Of a DNA stretch of 64,000 nucleotides, positions 44,191 to 52,082 are shown piece after piece (the stretch's first letter is position 1; each line of letters opens with the position of its first letter). The stretch comes from Shinella yambaruensis (GTDB lineage Bacteria; Pseudomonadota; Alphaproteobacteria; Rhizobiales; Rhizobiaceae): positions 124,001 to 188,000 of the forward strand of contig NZ_JALJCK010000012.1 of assembly GCF_022899355.1 (NCBI RefSeq), in the 5' to 3' direction. The translations under genes were made by a program, and so were the position numbers. The notes under the pieces were generated by a model. It was not told the origin of the DNA and did no database searches. It was given only the letters and a program-made list of their open reading frames with translations.

Positions 44191-45270
44191 TCAGCCTCCG
44201 TATTTCCGCACGAGGTCGTCGATACGGCCGGAGCGCTGGCGGGGCGATTGGAAGCCGCCGCGGCCACGGGAGGCCTCATGTGCCGTTGCTTCAAGTTCCT
44301 CGACAAGGCGGTCCAGCTTGCTTGCGGCACTCCACGCCGTATCCCGGGCGGAGGGCAGATACCGGGAAGCGTATTGCCTGGCCTCGGTTTCGTTCATGCC
44401 CGCGCCGGTCATGAGGCGCATGAGAGCATCAGTTCCCGATTGCAGATCCTGGTAGATCTGCCCCTTCTCACCATAGCCACCCTCGGCAACGGCCTGGTCC
44501 CACCAGCCCGTGACCTGGCCATCCTGGATTTTCCTGCGTAGGTCCGGGGCTCTCGCGATGAAGCTCTTTGCCATGCCAACGCGGGCTGCGAGCTCGCCCG
44601 GCATCTCCTCGGCGGGGCCGCCAGGAATGGGCTCGACGCCGAGGCCCGGATTGGCTGGATCTTTCAGCCGATAGCCACCCGGCACCTTGAAGCCGGCATT
44701 ATCACCGCTGCCGCCGCCGGAGCGCTTCAACTGAACGTAGTCGGTGAAGCCGCCTTCAAAACCATTCTCCCGCGCGAACTGGTATTCCTGGGCAAGGGCG
44801 GGCTGGGTCTTTTCCTTCGGCGCCGTGCCCAGAGGCATCCAAGTTCCCGCATTTTCGTCTGCCCATCCGAAAGTGCCATCGGGCAAGGTCTGAAATTTCC
44901 GGCTAGGGCGCTGAGCCTTCTTCGCTTCCAGTGCCTCTTTGTAGTGCAGGCTGAAGGCGTCGGATGGGGTGAGAATACCGGCTTCGACGGCTTGGACGAG
45001 CTGAGGGCTGTCCTTCCCCAGTATTTCGAGCGTGCGGTTCCTCTGGCGCGCGTCCTTGCGGTAGTTCGCAAACCCCATGGCCGCATTGCCAAGCTGTTCC
45101 TGCGTGGTCTTGCCGGTCAGAAGGCCAGTGCTGATCGAAAGCAAAAGATCTGGGTCCAAGCGATCGAAGAATCCGCCCTGTGCCTGCTGGGGCGCAGACG
45201 CTGTCATCTGGTTGCCGCCGGCACCACCGGTTCCCATGCCGCGAAAGAGATCAAGAAAAGTGCCTGCCAT
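44191..45270 (-). CDS. Phage virion-associated protein, unknown
   Basis: 359 residues. The N-terminal DRLDPDLLLSISTGLLTGKTTQEQLGNAAMGF is helical and often accompanies ejection-type proteins in rhizobial podovirus-like prophages; a Gly-rich linker and a helical C-terminal half follow (RRKIQDGQVTGWWDQ, EARQYASRYLPSARDTAW). Coupled to the 1134-residue gene. Just upstream is an array of four 10-bp repeats (45327-45366), so it probably heads the late transcript. Confidence 0.6.
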   Translation of the reverse strand: MAGTFLDLFRGMGTGGAGGNQMTASAPQQAQGGFFDRLDPDLLLSISTGLLTGKTTQEQLGNAAMGFANYRKDARQRNRTLEILGKDSPQLVQAVEAGILTPSDAFSLHYKEALEAKKAQRPSRKFQTLPDGTFGWADENAGTWMPLGTAPKEKTQPALAQEYQFARENGFEGGFTDYVQLKRSGGGSGDNAGFKVPGGYRLKDPANPGLGVEPIPGGPAEEMPGELAARVGMAKSFIARAPDLRRKIQDGQVTGWWDQAVAEGGYGEKGQIYQDLQSGTDALMRLMTGAGMNETEARQYASRYLPSARDTAWSAASKLDRLVEELEATAHEASRGRGGFQSPRQRSGRIDDLVRKYGG

Positions 45271-45326
45271 GGTCGAAACCCCTTTTGGATTTCATTAAAT
45301 ATGACGTTATTTCAATAGTTTATCAA

Positions 45327-45366
45327 TTGGACATAGTTAGACACCGTTGGACATGGTTGGACATTT
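45327..45366. promoter_or_regulatory. Four tandem 10-bp repeats (TTGGACAT type) upstream of the virion genes
   Basis: TTGGACATAG, TTAGACACCG, TTGGACATGG and TTGGACATTT follow each other without gaps. A 10-bp period puts all copies on one face of the helix. They lie 57-96 bases before the start at 45270, where an activator or repressor of the late genes would bind. Confidence 0.55.
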
Positions 45367-45383
45367 GGCGGAACTTTTTTTGA

Positions 45384-45713
45384 TCAATCGAGGTCCGCGA
45401 GCGTGCGATAGAAGCCGATGAGCCGATGTCCGCGGTCACCGGCCTTCAGTCGCTCCAGCGCCGGCCAGTCGCCGTGAATGACCATATCGAGGGCGATCCG
45501 GGACACCTGAAGCGGAGAATTCTTTCGAACCTGACGCGCAATTCCGAACTGCTCGCACCATCGCCGGATTGTCTTCGTCGACTTGCCGGCATGTGCGGAT
45601 GCCTCGGCAATCGTCATCACCTCGTCCGGCAGAATGTGGAGCCTGACCGCCGACGCATCGACAAGCGCGATGACGTTGCCCTCCTCGGGCTCGATCCGAT
45701 TGGCGGCGTTCAT
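45384..45713 (-). CDS. Helix-turn-helix regulator of the phage module
   Basis: 109 residues. The centre (VMTIAEASAHAGKSTKTIRRWCEQFGIARQ) is a MerR/excisionase-like helix-turn-helix, and the C-terminus (DRGHRLIGFYRTLADLD) is unassigned. It ends 18 bases from the TTGGACAT repeat array and is a natural candidate for the protein that binds it. ATGA overlap with the small membrane peptide upstream. Confidence 0.65.
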   Translation of the reverse strand: MNAANRIEPEEGNVIALVDASAVRLHILPDEVMTIAEASAHAGKSTKTIRRWCEQFGIARQVRKNSPLQVSRIALDMVIHGDWPALERLKAGDRGHRLIGFYRTLADLD

Positions 45714-45805
45714 CGGTTTAGCCTCCAGACGGTGAGGCCAAAGGCCGGGACGATGCATACGGCGAAGACGGTGAGGCAGGTTTGCAGGTAGTCACCAATC
45801 GACAT
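45710..45805 (-). CDS. 31-residue single-helix membrane peptide
   Basis: The frame reads MSIGDYLQTCLTVFAVCIV then PAFGLTVWRLNR, with one hydrophobic helix. Its TGA overlaps the ATG of the regulator at 45713 (ATGA), and it starts 9 bases after the previous stop, so it fits tightly into the operon. Function unknown. Confidence 0.5.
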   Translation of the reverse strand: MSIGDYLQTCLTVFAVCIVPAFGLTVWRLNR

Positions 45806-45814
45806 GACCGCCCC

Positions 45815-46111
45815 TCACATCTGCGCCCGGCGCGCGGCCTGAAGCGTGCAATCGAAGAGAGGCACGCCGAAGCTCGCAGCAAGGCCCGCAGCGTTTTGCC
45901 GGATCTCCGGGAGTGGATTTCCGAAGATGATACCTGCCGACATCCGGTTGTTGTCGGTGGCTACCAACTCCAGCGCGATGCACGGCATGTCCGTGATGGT
46001 CTGAACAAGAACGAGGTCGTTCCTGCTGTCTTCGCGGAAGTAGGCGCTGAGCGTCACGCTTACGATTTCAAGCCGAACCCAAGGGGCGGCCGTTTCAATC
46101 TCTTCATTCAT
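45815..46111 (-). CDS. Small phage protein, unknown
   Basis: 98 residues (WVRLEIVSVTLSAYFREDS ... MSAGIIFGNPLPEIRQNAAGLAASFGVPLFD). Alpha/beta composition, no motif. The start overlaps the end of the 60-residue gene upstream. Part of the leftward early/middle phage operon. Confidence 0.55.
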   Translation of the reverse strand: MNEEIETAAPWVRLEIVSVTLSAYFREDSRNDLVLVQTITDMPCIALELVATDNNRMSAGIIFGNPLPEIRQNAAGLAASFGVPLFDCTLQAARRAQM

Positions 46112-46286
46112 CGTTCTGGCCTCCTGGCCGGGGCGTGATGTTTCGAGCGAGCGCGATGGCCTGGCAGGCCTGGAAGCCGGTGAGACCAAAGCGCTCCTTC
46201 AGGGCGGGGATGACATGCGAGATCGGCTCGGGCTGCGCGGCCAGCCAGCGAGCGGCAGCGCTCATCGGTTCGTCAGGCGCTGTCAT
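46104..46286 (-). CDS. Small helical phage protein, unknown
   Basis: 60 residues (AAARWLAAQPEPISHVIPALKERFGLTGFQACQAIALARNI). The pattern resembles short helix-turn-helix-like proteins found after DUF1376 genes in rhizobial prophages. It overlaps its neighbours at both ends, indicating coupling. Confidence 0.55.
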   Translation of the reverse strand: MTAPDEPMSAAARWLAAQPEPISHVIPALKERFGLTGFQACQAIALARNITPRPGGQNDE

Positions 46287-47194
46287 GCCGCCACCTCGTA
46301 TTTCGTCCAGCCGTCACCGTCGCCGGCCTGGAGCAAGGAGGCCGGGACCAGGCAACCATCGGAGCCGGGGCACGGCCCCCACCTCGCGAAATCCCATATC
46401 CGGCTGGTGCGCGCATAGTTCAGCCGCGTCATCCAACGAGCGTCATCAACCGCCGTACTCGTGGGGTCGCCGGAGGCAACGAACCCCTCGAAGCGCCGCT
46501 CATTGATGAACGTCGTCGCATGCATGGTCGGGTGATCTGGCTTTGAGGCGAGGAAAGCCTTGTAGGCTGGCACTGCGCGGTGGCAGGCGGTGCGCTCGTC
46601 CTCGGTTAGCTTCTTCCAACCGTCCATAGCCTTCGACTTCGACATGTTCGGTGTTCGCGGATACACCTCCCAAAAGGCTTCGAAAGCCTCTGAATATCTA
46701 GCCGGTGACTTCGATTTCCGCTGCCGGTCCGAACCCGTCTCGGACAAGAGAGAAGAAGATTTATCTTCTTCTTTAAGGTTCAGGGTTTGGGAGGCATCAA
46801 GGTGGCATCCATTCGGGATATGCGAATGGGGGTCGGTGGCATATGCATCGGCATGCCTAATATCTCTATTTTTCCGCCACTTAGCCCGTGCGTTGTCAGA
46901 CTGCTTGGCCCTTTTCTGTCTGACGGCAACTAGCTCATCTGTCAGACGGCCTTGGGTGATGCTGTCAGGAGAGGCCCTGAAAAACGGCATCATCGTCGGC
47001 TTAATCCGAGCCCACTGCGCAGCCGTCATTCGTGCATATCGGGCAAGCTGCTTATCGTCGTTCGGGAGGGAGCCGCCAGAGCGCCACATGGTCATGAGCA
47101 GGAGCATGTAAGCGCCGTGCTCGATCGTGGTCAGGTGGCCCGTATCGGCGAGATAAGCGTCCGTCCAAAGGGGGAAGGCAGGGAACTGTGCCAT
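46283..47194 (-). CDS. DUF1376 replication protein
   Basis: 303 residues. The N-terminal about 90 residues (FPLWTDAYLADTGHLTTIEHGAYMLLLMTMW, given as a region) are DUF1376 (YdaU type), a domain found at the position of phage replication initiators. The middle is a charged linker, and the C-terminal part (YSEAFEAFWEVYPRTPNMSKSKAMDGWKKL as a region) resembles the helicase-interacting end of phage O-like proteins. Together with the adjacent DnaB it probably opens the element origin and loads helicase. Confidence 0.8.
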   Translation of the reverse strand: MAQFPAFPLWTDAYLADTGHLTTIEHGAYMLLLMTMWRSGGSLPNDDKQLARYARMTAAQWARIKPTMMPFFRASPDSITQGRLTDELVAVRQKRAKQSDNARAKWRKNRDIRHADAYATDPHSHIPNGCHLDASQTLNLKEEDKSSSLLSETGSDRQRKSKSPARYSEAFEAFWEVYPRTPNMSKSKAMDGWKKLTEDERTACHRAVPAYKAFLASKPDHPTMHATTFINERRFEGFVASGDPTSTAVDDARWMTRLNYARTSRIWDFARWGPCPGSDGCLVPASLLQAGDGDGWTKYEVAA

Positions 47195-47195
47195 G

Positions 47196-48626
47196 CTATG
47201 TCCTCGCTGCGTTTCTCACCGCGGAACTGGCAACGTCAATGAACAGCTCCACCGTCCTGGTGGCGCCCATGCGCTGCTTGGCGATGATGAACTCAAGCTT
47301 GTTCTGGCAGGCCGCAAGCTTCTCCATGCGGTCAGCCTCTTCATCGGCGTTCTTGCCCTTGGCCTTTCCGAGATAGTAGGCCTCGCGGAACAGGAAGATG
47401 ACCGTATCGGCGTCCTGTTCGATCGACCCGCTTTCCCGCAGGTCGGAGAGCATCGGGCGCTTGTCGTCTCGGCTCTCGACTTGGCGCGACAACTGCGAGA
47501 GCGCCAGCACCGCCACATTGTACTCGCGGGCGAGATTGCGCAGGCCGGCCGATATCTCGGTGATTTCCGCCGTGCGGTTGCCCTGATAGCGTGCCGAGGC
47601 AGCGATGAGCTGGAGATAGTCCACCGCCAGCACCTTCAACGGCGTGCCGGCCCGCTCGGCATTCTCCGCCATCCGATCGACCTTGGCGCGGATCTCGGGT
47701 ATGGACAGGCCGGAAGCGTCCTCGATCATCAACGGGAGAGCATCCAGCTTCCGTTGCGACAGGACAATGTGTTCGAACTCTGCTTCGCTGACGCGGCCGG
47801 TCAGGAGGTCGGAATAGGCGATCGAACCATGTTCGTTGAAGGCAATGTCGGTCAGGGCGCGCAAGGCCAAGGAGCGGGCTGCCATTTCCAGCGAGATAAA
47901 TCCTACACCGGCACCGGCTTGCGCCGCCTGGATGGCGATGGAGAGAGCCACGGCCGTCTTGCCCATCGACGGGCGAGCGCCGATTATGGTCATTTCCCCC
48001 GCCTGTATTCCACCCGTGGCGCGGTTTACGTCGGTGAGGCCCCAGGTGGTGCCCGTGAGGCCGCCGCCCTGCTTCATGGCTTCAGACACTGCGGAGACAG
48101 CGTTGTCCGAAGCCTCGCCGATGCTGAACAGGGTCTTGCGATGCTTGCCGCGCCGCAAGTTGGATGCCACATCGTCAAAGGTCTGGGCCGCGGTGCGGAT
48201 GATATCCGCCGGGCTGGTGCCCGGGTCGGCGGCCGCCAGCAGTACGCGTTCGGCCTCGCGTCCCAAAGAGAAGCGCGCCCACTGGTGCATCATGGCAGGA
48301 ACGCTGTCCTTCAGCCCGGCGGCGCCGCGGACGGTGCTACCGACCAGGCGGGCGAGGTATTCCGGCACGGGAATGCCGATCTGCTTTGCTACCCCCTCCA
48401 TGTCGACGGTCGCGGCCAGCACATTGCGGACGAGATCCAGCCGGATGGACCGATACTGCTCTGCCGCCTGCTTCACGCTGGCGAACAGTTCGCGGTGGAA
48501 GGGTTCGATGAAGTGTCCCGGCTCCAAAGAGCCGGGCACGTGTTTGACGTCACCAGAGAGGAGAAGGGCGCCAAGCACTTCCTGCTCCAGTTCGGGGATA
48601 TAGCTGGCTTCGAGGGCGGCGCTCAT
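47196..48626 (-). CDS. DnaB-type replicative helicase of the element
   Basis: 476 residues. The N-terminal DnaB domain (YIPELEQEVLGALLLSGD) is followed by a RecA-like helicase domain with Walker A GARPSMGKTA and Walker B LAVDYLQLI, plus the DLRESGSIEQDADTVIFLFR motif of DnaB proteins. Slightly short of a chromosomal DnaB (about 500), as usual for phage copies. It loads on the element origin with the DUF1376 protein, leaving 1 base between the genes. Start at 48626, overlapping the upstream stop. Confidence 0.9.
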   Translation of the reverse strand: MSAALEASYIPELEQEVLGALLLSGDVKHVPGSLEPGHFIEPFHRELFASVKQAAEQYRSIRLDLVRNVLAATVDMEGVAKQIGIPVPEYLARLVGSTVRGAAGLKDSVPAMMHQWARFSLGREAERVLLAAADPGTSPADIIRTAAQTFDDVASNLRRGKHRKTLFSIGEASDNAVSAVSEAMKQGGGLTGTTWGLTDVNRATGGIQAGEMTIIGARPSMGKTAVALSIAIQAAQAGAGVGFISLEMAARSLALRALTDIAFNEHGSIAYSDLLTGRVSEAEFEHIVLSQRKLDALPLMIEDASGLSIPEIRAKVDRMAENAERAGTPLKVLAVDYLQLIAASARYQGNRTAEITEISAGLRNLAREYNVAVLALSQLSRQVESRDDKRPMLSDLRESGSIEQDADTVIFLFREAYYLGKAKGKNADEEADRMEKLAACQNKLEFIIAKQRMGATRTVELFIDVASSAVRNAART

Positions 48627-49072
48627 TTCGCACCCCGCATATACGGACCACCCTGATTGTGAAAGGCTTCGGCAAGCTGCGCGATGGGCAGCGGCCAATG
48701 GTCAGCCATCATCTGGCCAGCAGCTATGCAGTACGCGGTTTCTGCCGGACCGCCGCCCCATTCCTCATCGGACTTCTGATAGCCGTGTAGTAGTTGATCG
48801 ATTGCACCGCAGAGACCTTGCGCCATGGCGTGGCACATGATCGTCACGATTGAGCTACCATTTTGAGCAGCTACCACGGGCCGGTTATCCCGGTCGAAGT
48901 TGTGGCAATGCTCCAGCATCCGGTGCGCTGCATCTTCTGGCAGAAACGCCCTAGCGAGGGCTTCAACCTCAACCCACAGGAAATCAGACTCGCCGTGCGG
49001 CGGAGTAAAGAACCCTACCAGCCGGCCGTTGATTTCCTTGCTACCGATGTGGCGAGCTTTGATATTCTTCAT
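48623..49072 (-). CDS. Phage early protein, unknown
   Basis: 149 residues (FLWVEVEALARAFLPEDAAHRMLEHCHNF ... GGPAETAYCIAAGQMMADHWPLPIAQLA). No motif beyond mixed composition. It overlaps both neighbours by 4 bases. Its place between the winged-helix protein and the helicase suggests a regulatory or replication accessory role. Confidence 0.55.
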   Translation of the reverse strand: MKNIKARHIGSKEINGRLVGFFTPPHGESDFLWVEVEALARAFLPEDAAHRMLEHCHNFDRDNRPVVAAQNGSSIVTIMCHAMAQGLCGAIDQLLHGYQKSDEEWGGGPAETAYCIAAGQMMADHWPLPIAQLAEAFHNQGGPYMRGAK

Positions 49073-49377
49073 GCTGCCACCGCCTTTCGGCTGTCCGCGA
49101 TGATGCGAACCTTGGATAGGAGGCGAAATCGACCATGTCGGCCTGGGAATGGCCCGCCGTGCTCTTCGTATTCGGTCGATATATCGAAACCGAAGCCGCG
49201 CAACTTCCAGCAGTAGTGGGAAATCCTTGGGGCCGGCCGCTCGATCGATGTCAGGCCGCGGGAGCCGACTTCGATGAGCTGATCAAGCATCCAGGCATCC
49301 CTCCCGATGACGGTGACCGGCAGGCTTTGGGAGCCGTCCGGCAGGGTGATGACTGCGCGAAGGGTGAGCTTTTTCAT
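49069..49377 (-). CDS. Winged-helix domain protein of rhizobial phages
   Basis: 102 residues: VTVIGRDAWMLDQLIEVGSRGLTSIERPAPRISHYCWKLRGFGFDI (as a region) matches the small winged-helix proteins frequent in rhizobial prophages, in which the HY..KLRG.G.DI helix is the recognition element. Probably DNA-binding; target unknown. Coupled to genes on both sides. Confidence 0.65.
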   Translation of the reverse strand: MKKLTLRAVITLPDGSQSLPVTVIGRDAWMLDQLIEVGSRGLTSIERPAPRISHYCWKLRGFGFDISTEYEEHGGPFPGRHGRFRLLSKVRIIADSRKAVAA

Positions 49378-49586
49378 GCTGCCGTACCTCCAAGGCCGGA
49401 GAGCTGGCAGACGGTCAGGGCGTGGAAATACGACACGCCGAAACGACGCATGACGGAGCGGGCCGCCAGCATTTCAGATTGAGATTTGTCGGGATTTTCG
49501 GTAAGGTTCGAAACATCAGCTCCGCCAAGATGCTGGATATTTCGAGCCTCGCCCCGGATACCCGTGGCGGGGTTCTTCCTTTTCAT
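49374..49586 (-). CDS. Small phage protein, unknown
   Basis: 70 residues. The C-terminal half (MLAARSVMRRFGVSYFHALTVCQLSGLGG) resembles the small helical protein at 46104. It precedes the winged-helix gene with 4-base overlap. Confidence 0.5.
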   Translation of the reverse strand: MKRKNPATGIRGEARNIQHLGGADVSNLTENPDKSQSEMLAARSVMRRFGVSYFHALTVCQLSGLGGTAA

Positions 49587-49597
49587 GGTCGCCTCCG

Positions 49598-49774
49598 TTA
49601 AGCGGCAACCGGAAGATTCTTGAGGTAAGCCTCAAGCTCTTCAACGATGATGAGGGTGCGCGTCCCAACCTTGCGCGGCTTCAGCGCACCATCCTTGAAC
49701 AGCTCGTAGAGCTTGGTGCGACCAATCCCACTCAATGCGACTGCTTCGGGGAGAGTTACTGCGATTTTTGTCAT
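49598..49774 (-). CDS. AlpA/excisionase-type DNA-binding protein
   Basis: 58 residues: VTLPEAVALSGIGRTKLYELFKDGALKPRKVGTRTLI (as a region) is a complete MerR-like excisionase helix-turn-helix of the kind that controls P4-type integrases. It heads the leftward early operon, 138 bases before the gene next to the integrase. Likely directs excision of the element. Start at 49774, preceded by GGACGAAGAC. Confidence 0.75.
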   Translation of the reverse strand: MTKIAVTLPEAVALSGIGRTKLYELFKDGALKPRKVGTRTLIIVEELEAYLKNLPVAA

Positions 49775-49873
49775 GTGTCTTCGTCCTTGTTCGCTACAAA
49801 GCGTAAGGATGGTCACACGGTTGCTTAGGTTTGAGACGCTCCAAAATGCGAAATTAGTTCAACCATCTATTAT

Positions 49874-49889
49874 GGATAGTACCATCCAG
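49874..49889. promoter_or_regulatory. Palindrome TGGATAGTACCATCCA
   Basis: A 16-bp near-perfect palindrome (one mismatched pair) centred on GTAC, in the 137-base gap between the excisionase-like gene and the gene at 49912. Operator-like, but without independent support. Confidence 0.35.
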
Positions 49890-49911
49890 AATAGAGCCGG
49901 AAACATGCGGG

Positions 49912-50679
49912 CTAATCTGAAGGGGCGGCCTTCTGTTCATCGCGCCTGTCGTCATCCAGCTTTCGCCCAAGAGCGTCCGCACTGGCGAAGCCGGCGGCGA
50001 ATTCCTCGGGGAAGCGGCGAGAGAGTTGAAACAGAAAACAAGCCAGGGGTGTTCCATTTGGTCTATTCGTTTGATCCCGCAAAGCCTTCGGGAAGTCGTT
50101 TTCATCCGCCCATTTTCTGACGGCGAGCCCGAAACGACTGAAAGCTGAACCCGGCACAAAATTCTTGGCTTTCGCGGCAATTTCCTCTTCGTAGCGCTTT
50201 CGAACGCGGTTCAGTGCGACTTTGATTTCAATTGCGACGTTACTCGCGTCATCCAGGGTTAGTGTGTAGGTGGAGGGAAACATCGGCGCATGCTCCTCCC
50301 TGGTGTTGGAGTCGCGTATCGAAAGCCGCGCCGAGGAAAGAGGAATGTCGCCCGAACTCAAGGCGTGTTCGAGATCTGACATTGCCTTATGATCTGCGTC
50401 CGATTGGCCGGGCTCGTGGATAAGTGTCAAGAAGCCGGCCAACTGTTTTTCCATACGCTCTATTGCCCGTAAGGCTTCCGTATAGGTCTCCGCATTGTCC
50501 TCTGCTCGTTTGCGGCGAAAGAAAACATCGACAAGTTGGAGAAGCGTGGACCTTGCGGTGTCCGGGATTTCTACCTCTAGCAGCGTCTCAAGCTCTTTCC
50601 ATTCCGCCTCCGAGAGATTCAGTTCGGGCATCGGGCCGGCGAATGAAGAGAGTGGGAGTCGCGGTGCAAACCTAGCCAT
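49912..50679 (-). CDS. Unknown protein downstream of the integrase
   Basis: 255 residues, helical, no signal. LNLSEAEWKELETLLEVEIPDTARSTLLQLVDVFFRRKR (region) opens it; the centre has a long helix (AETYTEALRAIERMEKQLAGFL); and the C-terminal SRFGLAVRKWADENDFP ... RFPEEFAAGF has no match. The start overlaps the integrase stop by 8 bases, so it is co-translated with it. Proteins of this type follow integrase genes in rhizobial elements. Confidence 0.55.
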   Translation of the reverse strand: MARFAPRLPLSSFAGPMPELNLSEAEWKELETLLEVEIPDTARSTLLQLVDVFFRRKRAEDNAETYTEALRAIERMEKQLAGFLTLIHEPGQSDADHKAMSDLEHALSSGDIPLSSARLSIRDSNTREEHAPMFPSTYTLTLDDASNVAIEIKVALNRVRKRYEEEIAAKAKNFVPGSAFSRFGLAVRKWADENDFPKALRDQTNRPNGTPLACFLFQLSRRFPEEFAAGFASADALGRKLDDDRRDEQKAAPSD

Positions 50680-51880
50680 TTGCTTTCCTCGTCAACGTTA
50701 TGACGTTGCCGGAAGCTTTCGATTCCAGAAACTTCGACCAAGCGACAAGCAGCCTCCGGCGTTTTTCAAGCGCATCAGCTCGACGATAGGCCTGCTCGGT
50801 GGCATTCCCGACCCGATGAGCCAGCGCCATCTCCGCAACATCTCGCGGGAACGTCGTCTTGTCACCGCACCAATCACGAAAGGTGCTGCGGAAACCATGG
50901 ACCGTCAGATGCCCTAATTTCAACCTTCTCATGACCGCGGTCATGGCCATATTGGAGAGTGGGCGCTTCGGCTTTGCTCCGGGAAAGACGTAATCGCCTA
51001 CCGCTACCTCCTTCATGCATGTCAAAATGGAAAGGGCCGCGTCCGAGAGGGGCACGACGTGGGCGCGGCCAGCCTTCATTCGCTCCTTGGGAATCGTCCA
51101 TGTCTTCGCATGGTCGTCAATTTCATCCCATCGCGCCCCAAGCACCTCGCCTGACCGGGATGCATTCAGTATAGCGAACTCCAACGCCCGGGCCGCTGTG
51201 CCATCTGCTTCGCGTAGACACGCCATGAAAGCAGGCATTCCGCCATAGTCCATAGCCGCGTGATGTCCACGCTGAAGCTTCTGCCGGGCCGGGAGAAGGG
51301 ATTTCAGATGCCCGCGCCAAAGGGCAGGGTTTTCGCCCTCCCTCCATCCTTTCGCCTTCGCGAAATCCAGCACGCGTTCGATCCGTCCCCGGATTCGCGA
51401 AGCTGTCTCGTTCTTCTCGTTCCATATCGGGGAAAGGACGCGCAACAGCTCATCGGTGCCGATCTGCGATACCCGCTTCGAGGAAATCGGCTTGCAATAG
51501 GCGTCCCCGAGCGTCATGCGCCATTGAGCCCGGTGCTTATCGTTCCGCCACTGGCCTTCCATGCTGCCGAGGAATTTCTCGACGCATTCGGCGAAGGTAG
51601 GTTCGTCTTCCTTGGCCTTCTCTGCAATCGGGTCTCGTCCCTCGGCAACCGCCTCCCGCGCCTCTCCGGCCTTCACTCTCGCCTTGGCAAGTGAAAGGGC
51701 CGGATAAGGGCCAAGACCCATTTCGCGCCGTTTTCTTCCGACCGTCCACATGAACAGCCAAGATTTGGAGCCTGTCGGGGTGACATTCAGATAGAGGCCA
51801 CCGCCGTCACTATGTCGACCAGGCTTGAGTTTTGCGGACTTAACCAGAACATCCGACAGCTTCTGAAGGGCGCGCGCCAT
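50672..51880 (-). CDS. P4-type tyrosine integrase of the element
   Basis: 402 residues. An Arm-binding DUF4102 domain (LKPGRHSDGGGLYLNVTPTGSKSW region, residues about 15-90) is followed by a core-binding domain and the catalytic domain with Arg in NASRSGEVLGARWDEI, HGFRSTFRDW (His-x-x-Arg), His in ALAHRVGN and the Tyr nucleophile in EQAYRRAD. This class targets tRNA 3' ends. It lies 143 bases from the right copy of the 17-bp core, as expected for the enzyme that inserted this element. The start at 51880 is chosen because the Arm domain begins there; the upstream extension has no support. Confidence 0.93.
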   Translation of the reverse strand: MARALQKLSDVLVKSAKLKPGRHSDGGGLYLNVTPTGSKSWLFMWTVGRKRREMGLGPYPALSLAKARVKAGEAREAVAEGRDPIAEKAKEDEPTFAECVEKFLGSMEGQWRNDKHRAQWRMTLGDAYCKPISSKRVSQIGTDELLRVLSPIWNEKNETASRIRGRIERVLDFAKAKGWREGENPALWRGHLKSLLPARQKLQRGHHAAMDYGGMPAFMACLREADGTAARALEFAILNASRSGEVLGARWDEIDDHAKTWTIPKERMKAGRAHVVPLSDAALSILTCMKEVAVGDYVFPGAKPKRPLSNMAMTAVMRRLKLGHLTVHGFRSTFRDWCGDKTTFPRDVAEMALAHRVGNATEQAYRRADALEKRRRLLVAWSKFLESKASGNVITLTRKANG

Positions 51881-52023
51881 GCCTTCCCCACTTTCTTCCC
51901 CACTTTGAAATTTTGATGGCGGAGAACATTTGCGAACGACTGTGAGCGACGGAAGCAAAGAATGCAAGAAAAACAAACGGGTCGCGGACAGGGGCGAATG
52001 AGAGCGACTGTTTATTAGGCGGA

Positions 52024-52040
52024 CTTCTTCTCCGCCAGTT
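52024..52040 (+). repeat. attR: second copy of the 17-bp tRNA-Ser core
   Basis: CTTCTTCTCCGCCAGTT is identical to 19030-19046, and only these 17 bases match. It is placed between the integrase start and the end of a second recombinase gene. Confidence 0.9.
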
Positions 52041-52082
52041 CCTTGTGCTTCGGCAAGGCTCCCAGACACGTCCGGAAAATCG

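Larger units (their letters stand above)
19047..52040. mobile_element. Integrated element in tRNA-Ser: truncated prophage or satellite-like island, about 33 kb
   Basis: It is bounded by the 17-bp direct repeat and has a P4-type integrase gene next to the right end. The right part is a leftward phage unit (integrase, excisionase-like, DnaB, DUF1376, virion/ejection-type proteins, small terminase). The left part holds insertion sequences, gene fragments and cargo (DUF3800, Beta, sce7726, caspase-fold, RTX). No large terminase, portal, major capsid, tail or lysis gene is recognised, so it is not a complete phage. The left part has lower GC in places (notably 26-28.7 kb and 35.8-36.25 kb). Confidence 0.85.

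Noticed and set aside
48836-49216. Plus-strand frames opposite the early phage genes as possible anti-repressors
   Set aside because: They lack ribosome binding sites and motifs; the minus-strand genes overlap by 4 bases in a clear operon.
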